The notes beneath the pieces were generated by a model. It saw nothing but the letters and a program-made list of their open reading frames with translations, ran no database searches and had not been told where the DNA came from. The translations under genes and the position numbers were made by a program. From the NCBI GenBank assembly GCA_014239585.1, contig JAAZYP010000003.1:1-32997 (forward strand): 32,997 nucleotides of DNA. Reading direction: 5' to 3'. The first letter of the stretch is position 1; every line of letters begins with the position of its first letter. Positions 9,098 through 19,805 of the stretch are shown here, piece by piece. This DNA is from Nanobdellota archaeon. GTDB taxonomy: Archaea; Nanobdellota; Nanobdellia; UBA10117; ARS21.

Positions 9098-11568
9098 AAT
9101 ACATAATTTTCTGAAAATTCAGGCAATTTTTCAGGATCTAAAAATCTTTCAACATTATTTAAATTGGTCGGATAATCAAGTTTCCAAATTTTTATTGGAC
9201 CAATAATCCTTCCATTCATGAAAGATAACGGAATTGTATCAGTATACACTAAGTTATATCTTTCAATAACTTCAGAATGTAAGTAAAGTCTAGTAAATAA
9301 TCCGTCTTTTACTTTCTCAGAAAGATATAACATTGCTCCAACTTCATTTACTTGATCACCATTTCTCATAGGAATTATTTTTACACAAGAATCTAAATTA
9401 CCTTCGAAACTAAACTTTATATCGTGAATATATACACATCCAATTTCAAAATCTCGGTTATAATTATCTGAAACTAACGTTGCAGTAGCAGGAGCATAAA
9501 CTCCCAAATCATCAATATAAATATTAATTTCGGAGATATATCCTTGACCTGAAGCTATAATTCGCTTATTATCAACAAAAGTTTCATCTAAATACCATTT
9601 TCCGCGATAAGTTAATTTATTTCCATCTCTAACTTCGTTAACTTCAGATAAACCAAATGTCCCAATAATTGATTTTCGGTCATTATTTTTATCTGAACCT
9701 AAGTATGCAAATGCACCATATTTTCCAAGCTCTTCTGCAGAGTATAATAGGTGAGTAGTATCATGCGAATTAAAATATTCAAGCGATTCGTGCGGATCAG
9801 TATGAGTCATTCCATATCTTGCCAAAGTATAAATCATAAATCCTCCTCCCGGCTTACCTCCATCCTGTACCGACGCCCGTTTTCCCACCGATTGCGTCCA
9901 ATAACCATAATCCCACCAATGTGCAATGACTGAATCATCAGCAGTATGATTACTCAAAAAAGTCATTGAACCTTCCCATTGACCAGGTAAACTTGAGCCA
10001 GTTCGAAGATTCTGATTATAACTCAGTTCAGCAAGATTAAAAGATAAAATTGCAACAACCAATATTATTGCAATCTTCCCAAATTTTAGTTTTTTTGAAT
10101 GTTCATAAATATCATTTAATGCATATGCTGCCAAAACTACAACCGCGGGTCCAAATAAAAACAAGAATCTTGTAGCAGTTCTTGCAAGAAGTCCAGAAGT
10201 TATGAATAATGAAAGAATCAATAATAATTTCGGATTGGCCAGATTACTTACTTTATCGTATTGACCAATATGATAGAGATATGAATAATAAATTATGAAT
10301 AATAGTCCGATAACTCCCAAAAATTGTAGATATAAATTTTGCATAATGCTAACTGAATAACTCCAGTTACCTAATAAAACTAAAGTTATTGATCCGACGG
10401 TAAGACTACTCAAAATAAATCTATTTTTCTTATCAAGTTTTTTGAATATTATCGAAGATAAAATAAATAATCCCAGGATAGATATAAAAATTAAATATCC
10501 GTAATTACTAAAATAGCTATTCCCGCTCATAACAAATGCCCTACTTACTTCAGATGTAGTAAAGTCTACCTTCGAGGAACCCCCCGCATTTATTAGATTA
10601 AAGACGAATGATTTCAAATCAACAATTTTAAATAACGCATTGAAAATAAATCCGCCAATAATTGCAACAACGATTGATGCAACTTGATTAGGAATTCTAA
10701 ATTTAAATTTATTTATTAATTTACTAACAAATAAAATCCCTAAAGTCGCTAATGAAAATAAAAGACCATAATTACCTAAATCGAATTTCCCAAAAGGAAT
10801 AAGCATAATTGAAAAAGTCAAAAGCCAAGTTAAATAATAATTCAAATCAATTTTAGCAAAAAAGAAGTTGAATAAATAAAATAAAGATATTGTAATTATA
10901 AGAAAAGGATACGCGCTCCAAGATAGAGCCATTAGCCAAGTGAATATTCCGGCAGTAAAACCATATATATACTTTTTATTTGATTTGAAATCCAATCCTC
11001 GACTGAAGAAGTATATTGCGCTAAAAAAGAATAACATTGCTAGTGCTTCATGATCTGCAAAACCAGCACCTGTTCGGAAAATATAACCTGGAATTATGGA
11101 AAGAAATAATGCCGAAATTAATGCAATTCTTTTTGAAAAAATATTTCGTACAAATAAATAGAATGGAACTAGCGATATAACCATAATTACTGGAGGATAA
11201 ATAATATGAGCCATTTCCTGAGATAATCCAAATAATCCTAAAAATTTAGACCAGTATGCCATGAAATAAGGGAATAAATCTACAGATGGCTCATGACCGA
11301 AAGGAGGATTTCTAAATAAATCGGGAGACGAAAGAAAACCGTTCTGAATTATTTCTTGAGCTTGTCTAAAATAATAATACGGGTCCAATCCAACAAGATA
11401 CTTACCTTTCAAAAGACGAAGATTTCCAGTTCTCAGAAATAATGCTAACAGTGCAACCAATCCGAATAATGTGTGTTCCTTGTATTTAAAATCATAAACT
11501 TTTTTGTAAACACCCTTTACTAAATTAAAAATATTTGATAAATCAATATACTCTGAATCTTTACTCAT
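9094..11568 (-). CDS. aglB: Archaeal oligosaccharyltransferase, STT3 family (AglB)
   Basis: ORF 824 aa; LLKGKYLVGLDPYYYFRQAQEI, SAYPFLI, catalytic HWWDYGYWTQSVGKRASVQDGG; multi-TM N-half. Confidence 0.95.
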   Translation of the reverse strand: MSKDSEYIDLSNIFNLVKGVYKKVYDFKYKEHTLFGLVALLALFLRTGNLRLLKGKYLVGLDPYYYFRQAQEIIQNGFLSSPDLFRNPPFGHEPSVDLFPYFMAYWSKFLGLFGLSQEMAHIIYPPVIMVISLVPFYLFVRNIFSKRIALISALFLSIIPGYIFRTGAGFADHEALAMLFFFSAIYFFSRGLDFKSNKKYIYGFTAGIFTWLMALSWSAYPFLIITISLFYLFNFFFAKIDLNYYLTWLLTFSIMLIPFGKFDLGNYGLLFSLATLGILFVSKLINKFKFRIPNQVASIVVAIIGGFIFNALFKIVDLKSFVFNLINAGGSSKVDFTTSEVSRAFVMSGNSYFSNYGYLIFISILGLFILSSIIFKKLDKKNRFILSSLTVGSITLVLLGNWSYSVSIMQNLYLQFLGVIGLLFIIYYSYLYHIGQYDKVSNLANPKLLLILSLFITSGLLARTATRFLFLFGPAVVVLAAYALNDIYEHSKKLKFGKIAIILVVAILSFNLAELSYNQNLRTGSSLPGQWEGSMTFLSNHTADDSVIAHWWDYGYWTQSVGKRASVQDGGKPGGGFMIYTLARYGMTHTDPHESLEYFNSHDTTHLLYSAEELGKYGAFAYLGSDKNNDRKSIIGTFGLSEVNEVRDGNKLTYRGKWYLDETFVDNKRIIASGQGYISEINIYIDDLGVYAPATATLVSDNYNRDFEIGCVYIHDIKFSFEGNLDSCVKIIPMRNGDQVNEVGAMLYLSEKVKDGLFTRLYLHSEVIERYNLVYTDTIPLSFMNGRIIGPIKIWKLDYPTNLNNVERFLDPEKLPEFSENYVL

Positions 11569-11599
11569 TTCTTAAGAATGTTAATCAAATTTAAAAATA

Positions 11600-12448
11600 C
11601 TATGAATAAATCAAGGGAGAAACCGAAACTTCAATAACTGCAGATAATATTATAAGAATTATTGCAACTAACGTAAGAAATAATGCATCTTTCATTATTA
11701 ATCCAAAATTATCATCAAATAATTCATATCTTAACATACCAATTGAAATTAATCCGCCTGCAAGACCTGCAATAAAGAATGCCCCGATTTCAGGTATACC
11801 ATGTATTAAATATCGGGATAATCCAGTAGAAACTGCAGTAAAATATGTGCTAGCACTAATTGCACCTGCACCCAATGCCGCATTGGCCAAAATTTCCCGA
11901 ATAACCGTGCCAATTGCAACAGAAATAACTGAAGCATTCCAAGTTAGAATAAATATTGCACCTGAACCATAAATAAATGAGAATAGAAGTGCAAAAACCA
12001 TAACTTTCAAATTATTTATTACAATTATTGGGAAAAACTTCCCTAAAAACTCACCTGAAATTGTATCAGCAATTTGATTATTTACGCCTTCGATTGTACT
12101 TATTTGAATATCGAACAGTGCACGAACAGTTTCTTCAGGCATTAAAACAAAGAATAAAGTATATGCTGCAACCATACCAGTGAATAATGATATGAAAAAC
12201 ATCAAAGTATCTTTATGATGTTCAGTTTGAGGTCTAGCAAACAATTTTCGTTCCTCGAACATTATCATTTTCATCATCATCGGAATTGCGGCCATTACGG
12301 TAAAAAATACCATGGTTAAACCCGCATATTGCGGAAAAACCCAAATAGACAATAGGATCGCAATAATACAATAACTGAATGTCAAGAAAAATAATTCGCT
12401 TGGCCTTTTTTCAAGTCTAAAAGGTTGACCAAGTGATTCAAGTACCAT
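11600..12448 (-). CDS. SpoIIM-like (stage II sporulation protein M family) membrane protein
   Basis: ORF 282 aa multi-TM; GTVIREILANAALGAG...YLIHGIPEIGAFFIAGLAGGLISIGMLRYE pattern of archaeal SpoIIM family. Confidence 0.7.
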   Translation of the reverse strand: MVLESLGQPFRLEKRPSELFFLTFSYCIIAILLSIWVFPQYAGLTMVFFTVMAAIPMMMKMIMFEERKLFARPQTEHHKDTLMFFISLFTGMVAAYTLFFVLMPEETVRALFDIQISTIEGVNNQIADTISGEFLGKFFPIIVINNLKVMVFALLFSFIYGSGAIFILTWNASVISVAIGTVIREILANAALGAGAISASTYFTAVSTGLSRYLIHGIPEIGAFFIAGLAGGLISIGMLRYELFDDNFGLIMKDALFLTLVAIILIILSAVIEVSVSPLIYS

Positions 12449-12483
12449 TAATTAAAAATAACGTCTTTGAATAAAAATCTTGC

Positions 12484-14001
12484 TTACTCTACAAGCTTTT
12501 CAAGCATTTTAGCAAAAGCAGGACGAGTTACAAATACACCGATAGTTACACCAATAATTGTAGTTAACGCAAATCCTTTCAAAACTCCGGCACCAACAAA
12601 ATAAAGTGGTAACATTGCGACTAACATCGTGAAATATGCCGCAAAAATAATGAAAAAAGCTTTTTTCATTCTTTCAATCCGAGATTCGTCACTTGATTTT
12701 CCACGCATAACTTCATCAGTAATAACTATTTGATCATCAACTCCCGTACCGACTGCCGCAATAATACCCGCAATTGCGGCCAGATCTAAATTCCACCGAA
12801 TTAATGCTGCAAATCCCAATATAATTACAACTTCACTGAGACCCGTAAATATCATGGGTAAGGCGATATTCAAATTTCGATATCGTGCAAATATAACTCC
12901 GCCGACGGCAAAAATTGCCAACACGATCGAAAATAATGCTTCACCAAAGAATTTTTCACCCAATGATGCCGAAATAACATCTACTCGTTCAACTTCAACT
13001 GAATAAGGTAAAGAACCCGAAATCAATAAAGTTTGCATTTCTTTCATATCGGTTAATGCATTTTTCACTGCATCTTCTTCAGTCAAACCATTACCTGAAC
13101 CAGATATACTAAATGTAGTTGCAACAAGTCCCTGCAAATTTTCTGAAATAAATAAACTATTTACTAATTCATCATCCAAATATAGATCCAATTTTTCAGA
13201 TAAATATCCATTTTCAAGAGTCAACTTTGAAGTTATATCTGAATGTTTTTGTGCTGATTCAGTACTTACTCCAACACTAAATTGATGTCTACATTGCCAT
13301 TCACCGCCCTCAATTTGATAACAACCATTTTGGAAAGATATACCCGCGCATTCAGGAGATCGACATACACTCTTAATGTCTGTCCCACCTCTAAATACAA
13401 TTTCATCGCCAATTTTAGCTTCAAATTTTCCTTGTTTTGATACTAAATCAACAATTTCTTCTCGAGAAGCACCTGCGATTTCAATAATAATATAATTTGT
13501 ACCTTCTAGATCTCGCGAATTACGTATAGACATATCACTAACTCCAAAAACATTCAATCTTTTTTCAAGAAGGTCAACCATATCAATAATTTCAGATTCT
13601 GCCAAATCTACAGTTGGTCGTAATACAACTCTAACTCCGCCAACTAAATCTAAACCCTTTTTGAGATTTGAAGTACCAACTTCCTTCGCAATAAACCCAT
13701 TTTCATTTTCTTTTACAAAACTAACTTGACCATTATTTGTTTCAAATAGAACAATTTCACCAATTGAGTATGAATCTAACTTAACTAATAATTCGTCAAG
13801 AGTATCAGTTGCAGTTCCATCAACAGCATAGATTATATCGCCCTGAGTCAATCCATTAAGTTTTACGCTAGAATCATCAACTAAATTAATAACTTCTAAA
13901 CCGTTCGCCCAAGGATTGGGAGATATAGCAATAAATGACATTAAAATAAAACTGAGTAAAATCATTACTCTTCCTGTAGACATAACTTTCAATAATTTCA
14001 T
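12484..14001 (-). CDS. secD: Protein-export membrane protein SecD
   Basis: KKGLDLVGGVRVVLRP and GFAALIRWNLDLAAIAGIIAAVGTGVDDQIVITDEV; ATGA-coupled to secF. Confidence 0.93.
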   Translation of the reverse strand: MKLLKVMSTGRVMILLSFILMSFIAISPNPWANGLEVINLVDDSSVKLNGLTQGDIIYAVDGTATDTLDELLVKLDSYSIGEIVLFETNNGQVSFVKENENGFIAKEVGTSNLKKGLDLVGGVRVVLRPTVDLAESEIIDMVDLLEKRLNVFGVSDMSIRNSRDLEGTNYIIIEIAGASREEIVDLVSKQGKFEAKIGDEIVFRGGTDIKSVCRSPECAGISFQNGCYQIEGGEWQCRHQFSVGVSTESAQKHSDITSKLTLENGYLSEKLDLYLDDELVNSLFISENLQGLVATTFSISGSGNGLTEEDAVKNALTDMKEMQTLLISGSLPYSVEVERVDVISASLGEKFFGEALFSIVLAIFAVGGVIFARYRNLNIALPMIFTGLSEVVIILGFAALIRWNLDLAAIAGIIAAVGTGVDDQIVITDEVMRGKSSDESRIERMKKAFFIIFAAYFTMLVAMLPLYFVGAGVLKGFALTTIIGVTIGVFVTRPAFAKMLEKLVE

Positions 14002-14849
14002 TTTTTATCACCCAAATATAATCTCAATATTCCAGCATTTTGAATCCAAGTGTTCAAAATATCTAATAATAAACCGATAACTAAAGTTAATGAAATAATT
14101 TTCAAAATATCTGCAGTACTAGTAAGGTACAAAACTAATAATGCAACAATCGAAGTTACAGACATAGTTAGTCCGGTTTTTACTGCAGAAGTAATTCTAT
14201 CTTCTAAACTATCTCGTTTATTTTTCAAAACTCGTGCAGTTAATACTATATTCGAATCAATTGAATATCCCAACAACATCAGAATTGCGGCAATTCCCGA
14301 TGCAGACAAACTGATTCCCATTAGGCTCATTGCTGCCAAAGTACCAATAATATTTGAAACTCCAGAAAGGACAATTGCAGCAGCCGGAACAACTTTTCTA
14401 AAATATATGAAAATAACAAAAGACATTGCAATTAGTGCCATCGTGATTGCCTTCAAAGTTCCTTCCCAGAATCGTTGACTGATTGCAGGAGAAATCTCTT
14501 CAATACTATAGTCCGTAACTTCAAATAAAGATCTAATCTCGATTATAAAAGAATCAATATCATCACCACCGTATGCTAAAGTGTAACCTATTGCTCCACC
14601 TGTTGCAATTGATTTCAATTTTTTGACTGCAACGTCATCTCCGAGTTGGTTTTCTAAATCTAAAGTTGAAAATTCTTTATCTGTTTCAACCGTTATTGAA
14701 TATCCGCCCTTCAGAGAGACATCTTTTTCAATAAAATCTCCGAAAGTTGAATAATTATTTCCTAAAATTCCCAAAGAAACTACCAAAATCAATACAGGTA
14801 GTATCATTAATTTTTTCCAATTTTTATTATAGGAAGATTTGAAACTCAT
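13998..14849 (-). CDS. secF: Protein-export membrane protein SecF
   Basis: DVSLKGGYSITVETD; SLSASGIAAILMLLGYSIDSNIVLTARVLKNKR. Confidence 0.92.
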   Translation of the reverse strand: MSFKSSYNKNWKKLMILPVLILVVSLGILGNNYSTFGDFIEKDVSLKGGYSITVETDKEFSTLDLENQLGDDVAVKKLKSIATGGAIGYTLAYGGDDIDSFIIEIRSLFEVTDYSIEEISPAISQRFWEGTLKAITMALIAMSFVIFIYFRKVVPAAAIVLSGVSNIIGTLAAMSLMGISLSASGIAAILMLLGYSIDSNIVLTARVLKNKRDSLEDRITSAVKTGLTMSVTSIVALLVLYLTSTADILKIISLTLVIGLLLDILNTWIQNAGILRLYLGDKK

Positions 14850-14919
14850 GAAGATTCTTACGATACTAACATTTTAAAGCTTGTCAATATATTTATATTC
14901 CTGACTAAACAGGTGTAAT
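14850..14919. promoter_or_regulatory. Divergent promoter region between secF and trmI
   Basis: 70-bp AT-rich spacer with TATA-like aatatatttatatt about 22-34 bp upstream of the trmI ATG, consistent with a leaderless start. Confidence 0.5.
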
Positions 14920-15657
14920 ATGCGAAAAGGAACTAAAATATTGTTGTTAGGAACTGAAAATCGTTATCTAATTAAATATCGAAAAGAAAAATTCCACACT
15001 AAAGACGGTGCAATTGATTTAGCAAAAATCAAAAAATTCGGAGACAAAGTCCCGAGTGCCAATGGACCAGTTTTTACCGCAGTTGAACCAACTTTATTTG
15101 ATTTAATGAAGAAATTCAAAAGAGGCCCACAGATAATTTTACCTAAAGATGCAGGATTAATAATTGCTGAAACTGGGATCGGTGAAGGTTCTAAAGTTAT
15201 TGATGCTGGAACCGGAACCGGATGGATGGCAACGTTTCTTTCAAAAGTTGTTGGATCAAAAGGAAAAGTCGTAACTTATGAAAAATCAAAAATAAATCAT
15301 AAACTCGCAAAACAAAATTTCGACGACATTGGATTGAAAAATGTTCGAGCAAAACACGGCGATGCATATGTAGATATCAAAGAAAAAAACTTTGATGTTA
15401 TGATTTTAGATTTAGCAGAACCTTGGAATGTTTCAACAATGAAGAAAAATATCAAAACAGGAGGGTATATTGTTGCATATTTACCTCAAATTTCTCAAGT
15501 TCAAGAATATGTATCGTTTTGTGAAAAAAATGAATTCATCATCGAACGAATTATCGAACTACAAGAAAGAGAATGGTCAGTAAAGGGCAGAATTTCCAGA
15601 CCAAAGTCACATTCAATTGGACATACGGCATTTCTAATTTTTTCTAGGATTCTCTAA
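14920..15657 (+). CDS. trmI: tRNA (adenine-N1)-methyltransferase, TrmI/Gcd14-like
   Basis: ORF 245 aa; GPQIILPKDAGLIIAETGIGEGSKVIDAGTGTGWMATFLSKVVG...VMILDLAEPWN. Confidence 0.9.
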   Translation: MRKGTKILLLGTENRYLIKYRKEKFHTKDGAIDLAKIKKFGDKVPSANGPVFTAVEPTLFDLMKKFKRGPQIILPKDAGLIIAETGIGEGSKVIDAGTGTGWMATFLSKVVGSKGKVVTYEKSKINHKLAKQNFDDIGLKNVRAKHGDAYVDIKEKNFDVMILDLAEPWNVSTMKKNIKTGGYIVAYLPQISQVQEYVSFCEKNEFIIERIIELQEREWSVKGRISRPKSHSIGHTAFLIFSRIL

Positions 15658-17779
15658 TAATTTTTTGTCCAACTTGTTCTTTAACCTTCTCCGCAATCGC
15701 TTTACCAATAATTCTTGATAGTTCATCCAATTTTGCAGTTCTTAACTTCAAAACATTTTTGAAACCAGCACTATAAAGTCTACGCGCCCGAACACGCCCA
15801 ATTCCCCGAAGTCTTACTAATGGAATTAATTCAGATTTAATTCCGTTCTTCACTCGTAATTTTATTTTATTTATCTGATTGACTTTCGCCAAATTATCGG
15901 TCAGTTTACATAATTCAGAGGCACCATAGAGTAACCAATCTGCACGAGAGATTACATTTCTTAATTCACCAGGTGGAACATTATATTCATCCAGAATAAA
16001 TTCCTCATTACTTTCGTGAATCCATTCATTCATCAAAAAACAAGTTTTACATTTTTTCAAAAATGCAGTATATGTCCAATCCCATTTGTTAGGAGGTTCA
16101 GCTACGATTTTATCCATAATTTCTTCAACAGAAGTCTCAATCCATTCATAATCTTTCTTTTGAATATTTGTCCAAGGATACATTTCCCAATTTGACGCAA
16201 TTAAATGTAAGATTGCAATATTATCAAAATCAGTATTCATTTTATTCAATCCTTCAATTAAATCATGTGCTGCATCCGGATAGATATACAATTCCGAAAC
16301 CCGTCTCCCGATTTTAGTTGGTAAAATTGTGTTATCTGTTTGTTTCATAAATCCAAAATCAATTAATGAAGATACTGCATCCTCAATTTTTAATCTAAAA
16401 CCAAAATCATCACCAAATTGTTGACCATAAAATGTTTCCTTGAAAAATTCAATAAGGTCATCCAATTTTATTACAAATCCGCTAGCAACTAAACTTAAAA
16501 CTGCTGATCTCAAAACAGGTTCAACAGAAAGTTTAGAAGTTATTTCTTCTGAATCACCTTCAACATATTTCTCCTTGATAAATTTAAACTCCTTTTCGGT
16601 TCCCGCCAAAGTTATTGCTTCACCAAAATCATCACCAAAATCAGGTCGACCTGCACGACCAGTCATCTGATGATATTCTAATACGGGAATCCAATCCATA
16701 CCTCGTCCTGTAAATCGCTTCAAACTTTTCATAATAACTCGGAAAGCAGGTAAATTGACACCCATCGCCAAAGTAGGGGTACAACAAATAATTTTGATCT
16801 TATTGTCCTTAAATCCATTTTCAACTAATTTTTTTTGTTTACTCAATAATCCCGAATGATGAAATGCAGTTCCAGCAGTTACACATTTTGATAAACGAAT
16901 ACATTGACGCGTAGCAGAACCGGCAGAACCCATAATTTTTGACGAAAGATCATCATTGAATTTCTCGTTAATTAAATCTGCAATTTTTTCAGCAGTTGCC
17001 TCGGCAGATTTTTTAGTTGGACAGAAAACTAATGCTTGTTTACCTAAGTTAATAGTATCCATTGCTACATTTAATGCGCTATCTGAAACAGTTTTCGAAA
17101 TTGGTTTATCATCTTTAAATTTTAAAAATTTCAACTTATCTTCGTGAAATATACCTTGATGCAATTCAACAGGACGCCACTTATCTTCAATTAGTTCTGC
17201 ATCTAACCAATCTGCAAATTCTTCAGGATTACCAATTGTTGCACTCAATCCAATAATTTGAACGTTTGTCAAAACTCGTTTCAATAAAGTGATTATAATT
17301 TCTAAAGTTGGACCACGGTTGGTATCATTCAATAAATGTATTTCATCAAAAATCACCGTTTGAACATCCTTTAACCAAGGGATATTATGTCTCAAAAGAG
17401 AATCAAATTTTTCACTGGTACACACAATTATATCGTATTTGGATAACCAACCTTCACTTGAATCAGGATCCCCGATAGATAACGCAGTTTGAATTCCGAA
17501 ATCAGTATATTTTTCTTTAAACTCATCCGCCTTCTCTGAAGCCAAAGATTTAAGTGGAACAATGTAAACCATTTTTCCACCATCTTCTAAAATTCGTTTA
17601 ATTCCTGCTAATTCTGCAACAAAAGTTTTCCCTGATGCGGTTGGAGAACAAACCAACATATTTTTCCCTTCTAAAAGTCCAGCATTTATCGCCTTTTCTT
17701 GACTCGGTCTAAATTTATTAAATTCTAATGATTCGTAAAACTTCTTCGGTAATTTATTTTTTATTTTCGAAACTAGCAT
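15644..17779 (-). CDS. Ski2/Hel308-like DEAD/DEAH-box helicase
   Basis: FRPSQEKAINAGLLEGKNMLVCSPTASGKTFVAELAG, DEIHLL, GLSATIGN, HQMTGRAGRPDFG, C-terminal HhH LIPLVRLRGIGRVRARRLYSAG. Confidence 0.93.
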   Translation of the reverse strand: MLVSKIKNKLPKKFYESLEFNKFRPSQEKAINAGLLEGKNMLVCSPTASGKTFVAELAGIKRILEDGGKMVYIVPLKSLASEKADEFKEKYTDFGIQTALSIGDPDSSEGWLSKYDIIVCTSEKFDSLLRHNIPWLKDVQTVIFDEIHLLNDTNRGPTLEIIITLLKRVLTNVQIIGLSATIGNPEEFADWLDAELIEDKWRPVELHQGIFHEDKLKFLKFKDDKPISKTVSDSALNVAMDTINLGKQALVFCPTKKSAEATAEKIADLINEKFNDDLSSKIMGSAGSATRQCIRLSKCVTAGTAFHHSGLLSKQKKLVENGFKDNKIKIICCTPTLAMGVNLPAFRVIMKSLKRFTGRGMDWIPVLEYHQMTGRAGRPDFGDDFGEAITLAGTEKEFKFIKEKYVEGDSEEITSKLSVEPVLRSAVLSLVASGFVIKLDDLIEFFKETFYGQQFGDDFGFRLKIEDAVSSLIDFGFMKQTDNTILPTKIGRRVSELYIYPDAAHDLIEGLNKMNTDFDNIAILHLIASNWEMYPWTNIQKKDYEWIETSVEEIMDKIVAEPPNKWDWTYTAFLKKCKTCFLMNEWIHESNEEFILDEYNVPPGELRNVISRADWLLYGASELCKLTDNLAKVNQINKIKLRVKNGIKSELIPLVRLRGIGRVRARRLYSAGFKNVLKLRTAKLDELSRIIGKAIAEKVKEQVGQKIIRES

Positions 17780-17812
17780 AATATTATTTCGGAATCAAGT
17801 TTAATAATCAAT

Positions 17813-18418
17813 CTACAGTTCACCAGTATAATCAATTTGATCAGATTTATAACTTACATTATAAATTTTACTGGTATTTGAAGTTTCATTAACAAAAATA
17901 TTTTTTTCTCGGTAATTGTTAACAAATATTTTACTTGGACTAACTGAAATATTTTCAGATTTAATTATCGTCCCATTCACAGTATTAGTGAAGGGTAAAC
18001 TTGATCCACTTGCCAAAGGAGACAGTGAATAATAAATATAAAATTCTTTACACTTATTTCCATCAAAATTAAATTCAGAAGGTTTGATAAAAATCCAACA
18101 ACTACTCGTACTAATATACACTAGTTCTTCAGAATAAATATCATTACATTCAGCTTTGGGAGTTATGTTTATACTTGTATTCACGTAATCTGTTTCACTA
18201 GTATCTGAAACACAAATACCAATTTTTCTTCTAGTATCAAAATTAATATTAACCCAATTATCTGGAACTGATCGGCCATATGCGTTTTTGTAATTATCAA
18301 ATTCCAAATCAGTTCCCGATTCAATTCTTAATTCTTCGGAACTGTTTGCATAAGCTAGTGAAACAATTAATATTACTGCAATCACCACAATGCTCGAAAT
18401 AAAAAATTGACCCTTCAT
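17813..18418 (-). CDS. Pilin-like membrane-anchored protein of the T4P/Tad-like operon (function unknown)
   Basis: MKG-QFFISSIVVIAVILIVSLAYA: short K-G leader then hydrophobic helix; 4-nt overlap with upstream gene. Confidence 0.6.
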   Translation of the reverse strand: MKGQFFISSIVVIAVILIVSLAYANSSEELRIESGTDLEFDNYKNAYGRSVPDNWVNINFDTRRKIGICVSDTSETDYVNTSINITPKAECNDIYSEELVYISTSSCWIFIKPSEFNFDGNKCKEFYIYYSLSPLASGSSLPFTNTVNGTIIKSENISVSPSKIFVNNYREKNIFVNETSNTSKIYNVSYKSDQIDYTGEL

Positions 18419-18789
18419 AGTTTACTCCAAACATACAATCTCAAAATTGACCACTGTGCTGTTGAATCACGATAAGCATATTCTGCATAACTCAAATCTT
18501 GATTTCCGAGTGCAGAAATATCAGGAGTTCCGCTAGTCAAATAAAATCCAAAGTTATCAGGCAGATATGAATCAATAAAATATTCAACAAATACTGAATT
18601 GTAAGCTGCATCATCGCCAATAATGTTATGGTTGTGTAATTCACGCAATAAATCATATGCAATTAATGAATTAATCTCAACAGTTCTATCTTGATTTAGT
18701 GAGGTAACTTGTAATGAAGTAAACAAACTAAATGCCAAAATTACTGCAAAAATTATCTCAATGAAATATACATAACCGCGTTTGTTCAT
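18415..18789 (-). CDS. Pilin-like membrane-anchored protein
   Basis: MNKRG-YVYFIEIIFAVILAFSLFTSL: class III-type leader and helix; overlaps both neighbours by 4 nt. Confidence 0.6.
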   Translation of the reverse strand: MNKRGYVYFIEIIFAVILAFSLFTSLQVTSLNQDRTVEINSLIAYDLLRELHNHNIIGDDAAYNSVFVEYFIDSYLPDNFGFYLTSGTPDISALGNQDLSYAEYAYRDSTAQWSILRLYVWSKL

Positions 18790-19805
18790 GTTGAAATTAC
18801 TTTAACCTCCCCAATAAAATTTCGAGTAATATTAACTTCCCTTTGCTCACCAAAAATACTCTGATTTATCAAAAATGAATTATCATCCTCAATTTTGTAA
18901 AGTCGTTTATATTCACAACCTTCTGCGACAGGAGTACCCCAAGTTAATTTAGCCAAAGTATCATTTCCTAAATAAATCGGATAATCTTTATCAAGATCTT
19001 TATTAGTAAATGATATATCACGAATAAAAACTAAATTATTATTTCGTTGAATATCATTTATTGCTTGAAAATTTGGACCATATCTTGTCCAATCCTCATC
19101 CCAATCAGCATGAGTTGAAGTATCAGTTGTGTAGGAAATATATCTATGATCGCAACCATTTCCAATTGTAGATTCATAATTTACGACCAAACCGTAATCC
19201 TTTTGCGTATAAGTAATGGTATCGCCACCGCCTGAATGACCGCAATACCCTGAATTTGTATAACTTTTAACCAGAGTACCATTTGGAAAAACCATTTCCA
19301 ATTTTAAATATACTAAATTTGGATCTGAAATGTTTTTTGCAGAAGCAATTCCAATGGTATTATGAACGATACTATTGTTATACGAAGTATAATTTAACCA
19401 AATTTGTGCAACAGGTGAATTACGTCCAGCATGTTCAATATCAGCGCGTTTGGTAGAGTAAGCAGATTGAACATCGAAACCCTTTATTTCATAAGCCAAC
19501 TGAAAAGAATCAGTTTTGTTGGTATCATTATTATAATTTGATAAATTTTTATTATCGTAAAGATATTTCAGTGAAGCATAATTTACCGTTGAATTTTCTG
19601 CACTGACACCGTATTTTGAAACTTTAACTTCATTATCAACTAACTCTTTGAATATCCGCTCTGCAGTTTCACAAGATTCATGATCTTGAGCAAGACTTAA
19701 TTCTTCAGCAGTAATTAAAATAACTCTATCCACGATACCAACAAATAAAATTAGAAAAAAGAAAGTTACTATAATATATTCTCCAACAACATAACCCTTT
19801 TTCAT
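18786..19805 (-). CDS. Pilin-like membrane-anchored protein
   Basis: MKKG-YVVGEYIIVTFFFLILFVGIVDRVI leader and TM; Asn-rich extracellular region; operon context. Confidence 0.6.
   Translation of the reverse strand: MKKGYVVGEYIIVTFFFLILFVGIVDRVILITAEELSLAQDHESCETAERIFKELVDNEVKVSKYGVSAENSTVNYASLKYLYDNKNLSNYNNDTNKTDSFQLAYEIKGFDVQSAYSTKRADIEHAGRNSPVAQIWLNYTSYNNSIVHNTIGIASAKNISDPNLVYLKLEMVFPNGTLVKSYTNSGYCGHSGGGDTITYTQKDYGLVVNYESTIGNGCDHRYISYTTDTSTHADWDEDWTRYGPNFQAINDIQRNNNLVFIRDISFTNKDLDKDYPIYLGNDTLAKLTWGTPVAEGCEYKRLYKIEDDNSFLINQSIFGEQREVNITRNFIGEVKVIST

Noticed and set aside
14050-14478. Plus-strand 142-aa ORF opposite secF
   Set aside because: Shadow ORF with low-complexity composition; secF frame is clearly conserved.
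15644-15657. 14-bp overlap of convergent trmI and helicase 3' ends
   Set aside because: Short convergent overlaps are common in compact archaeal genomes; no special signal seen.
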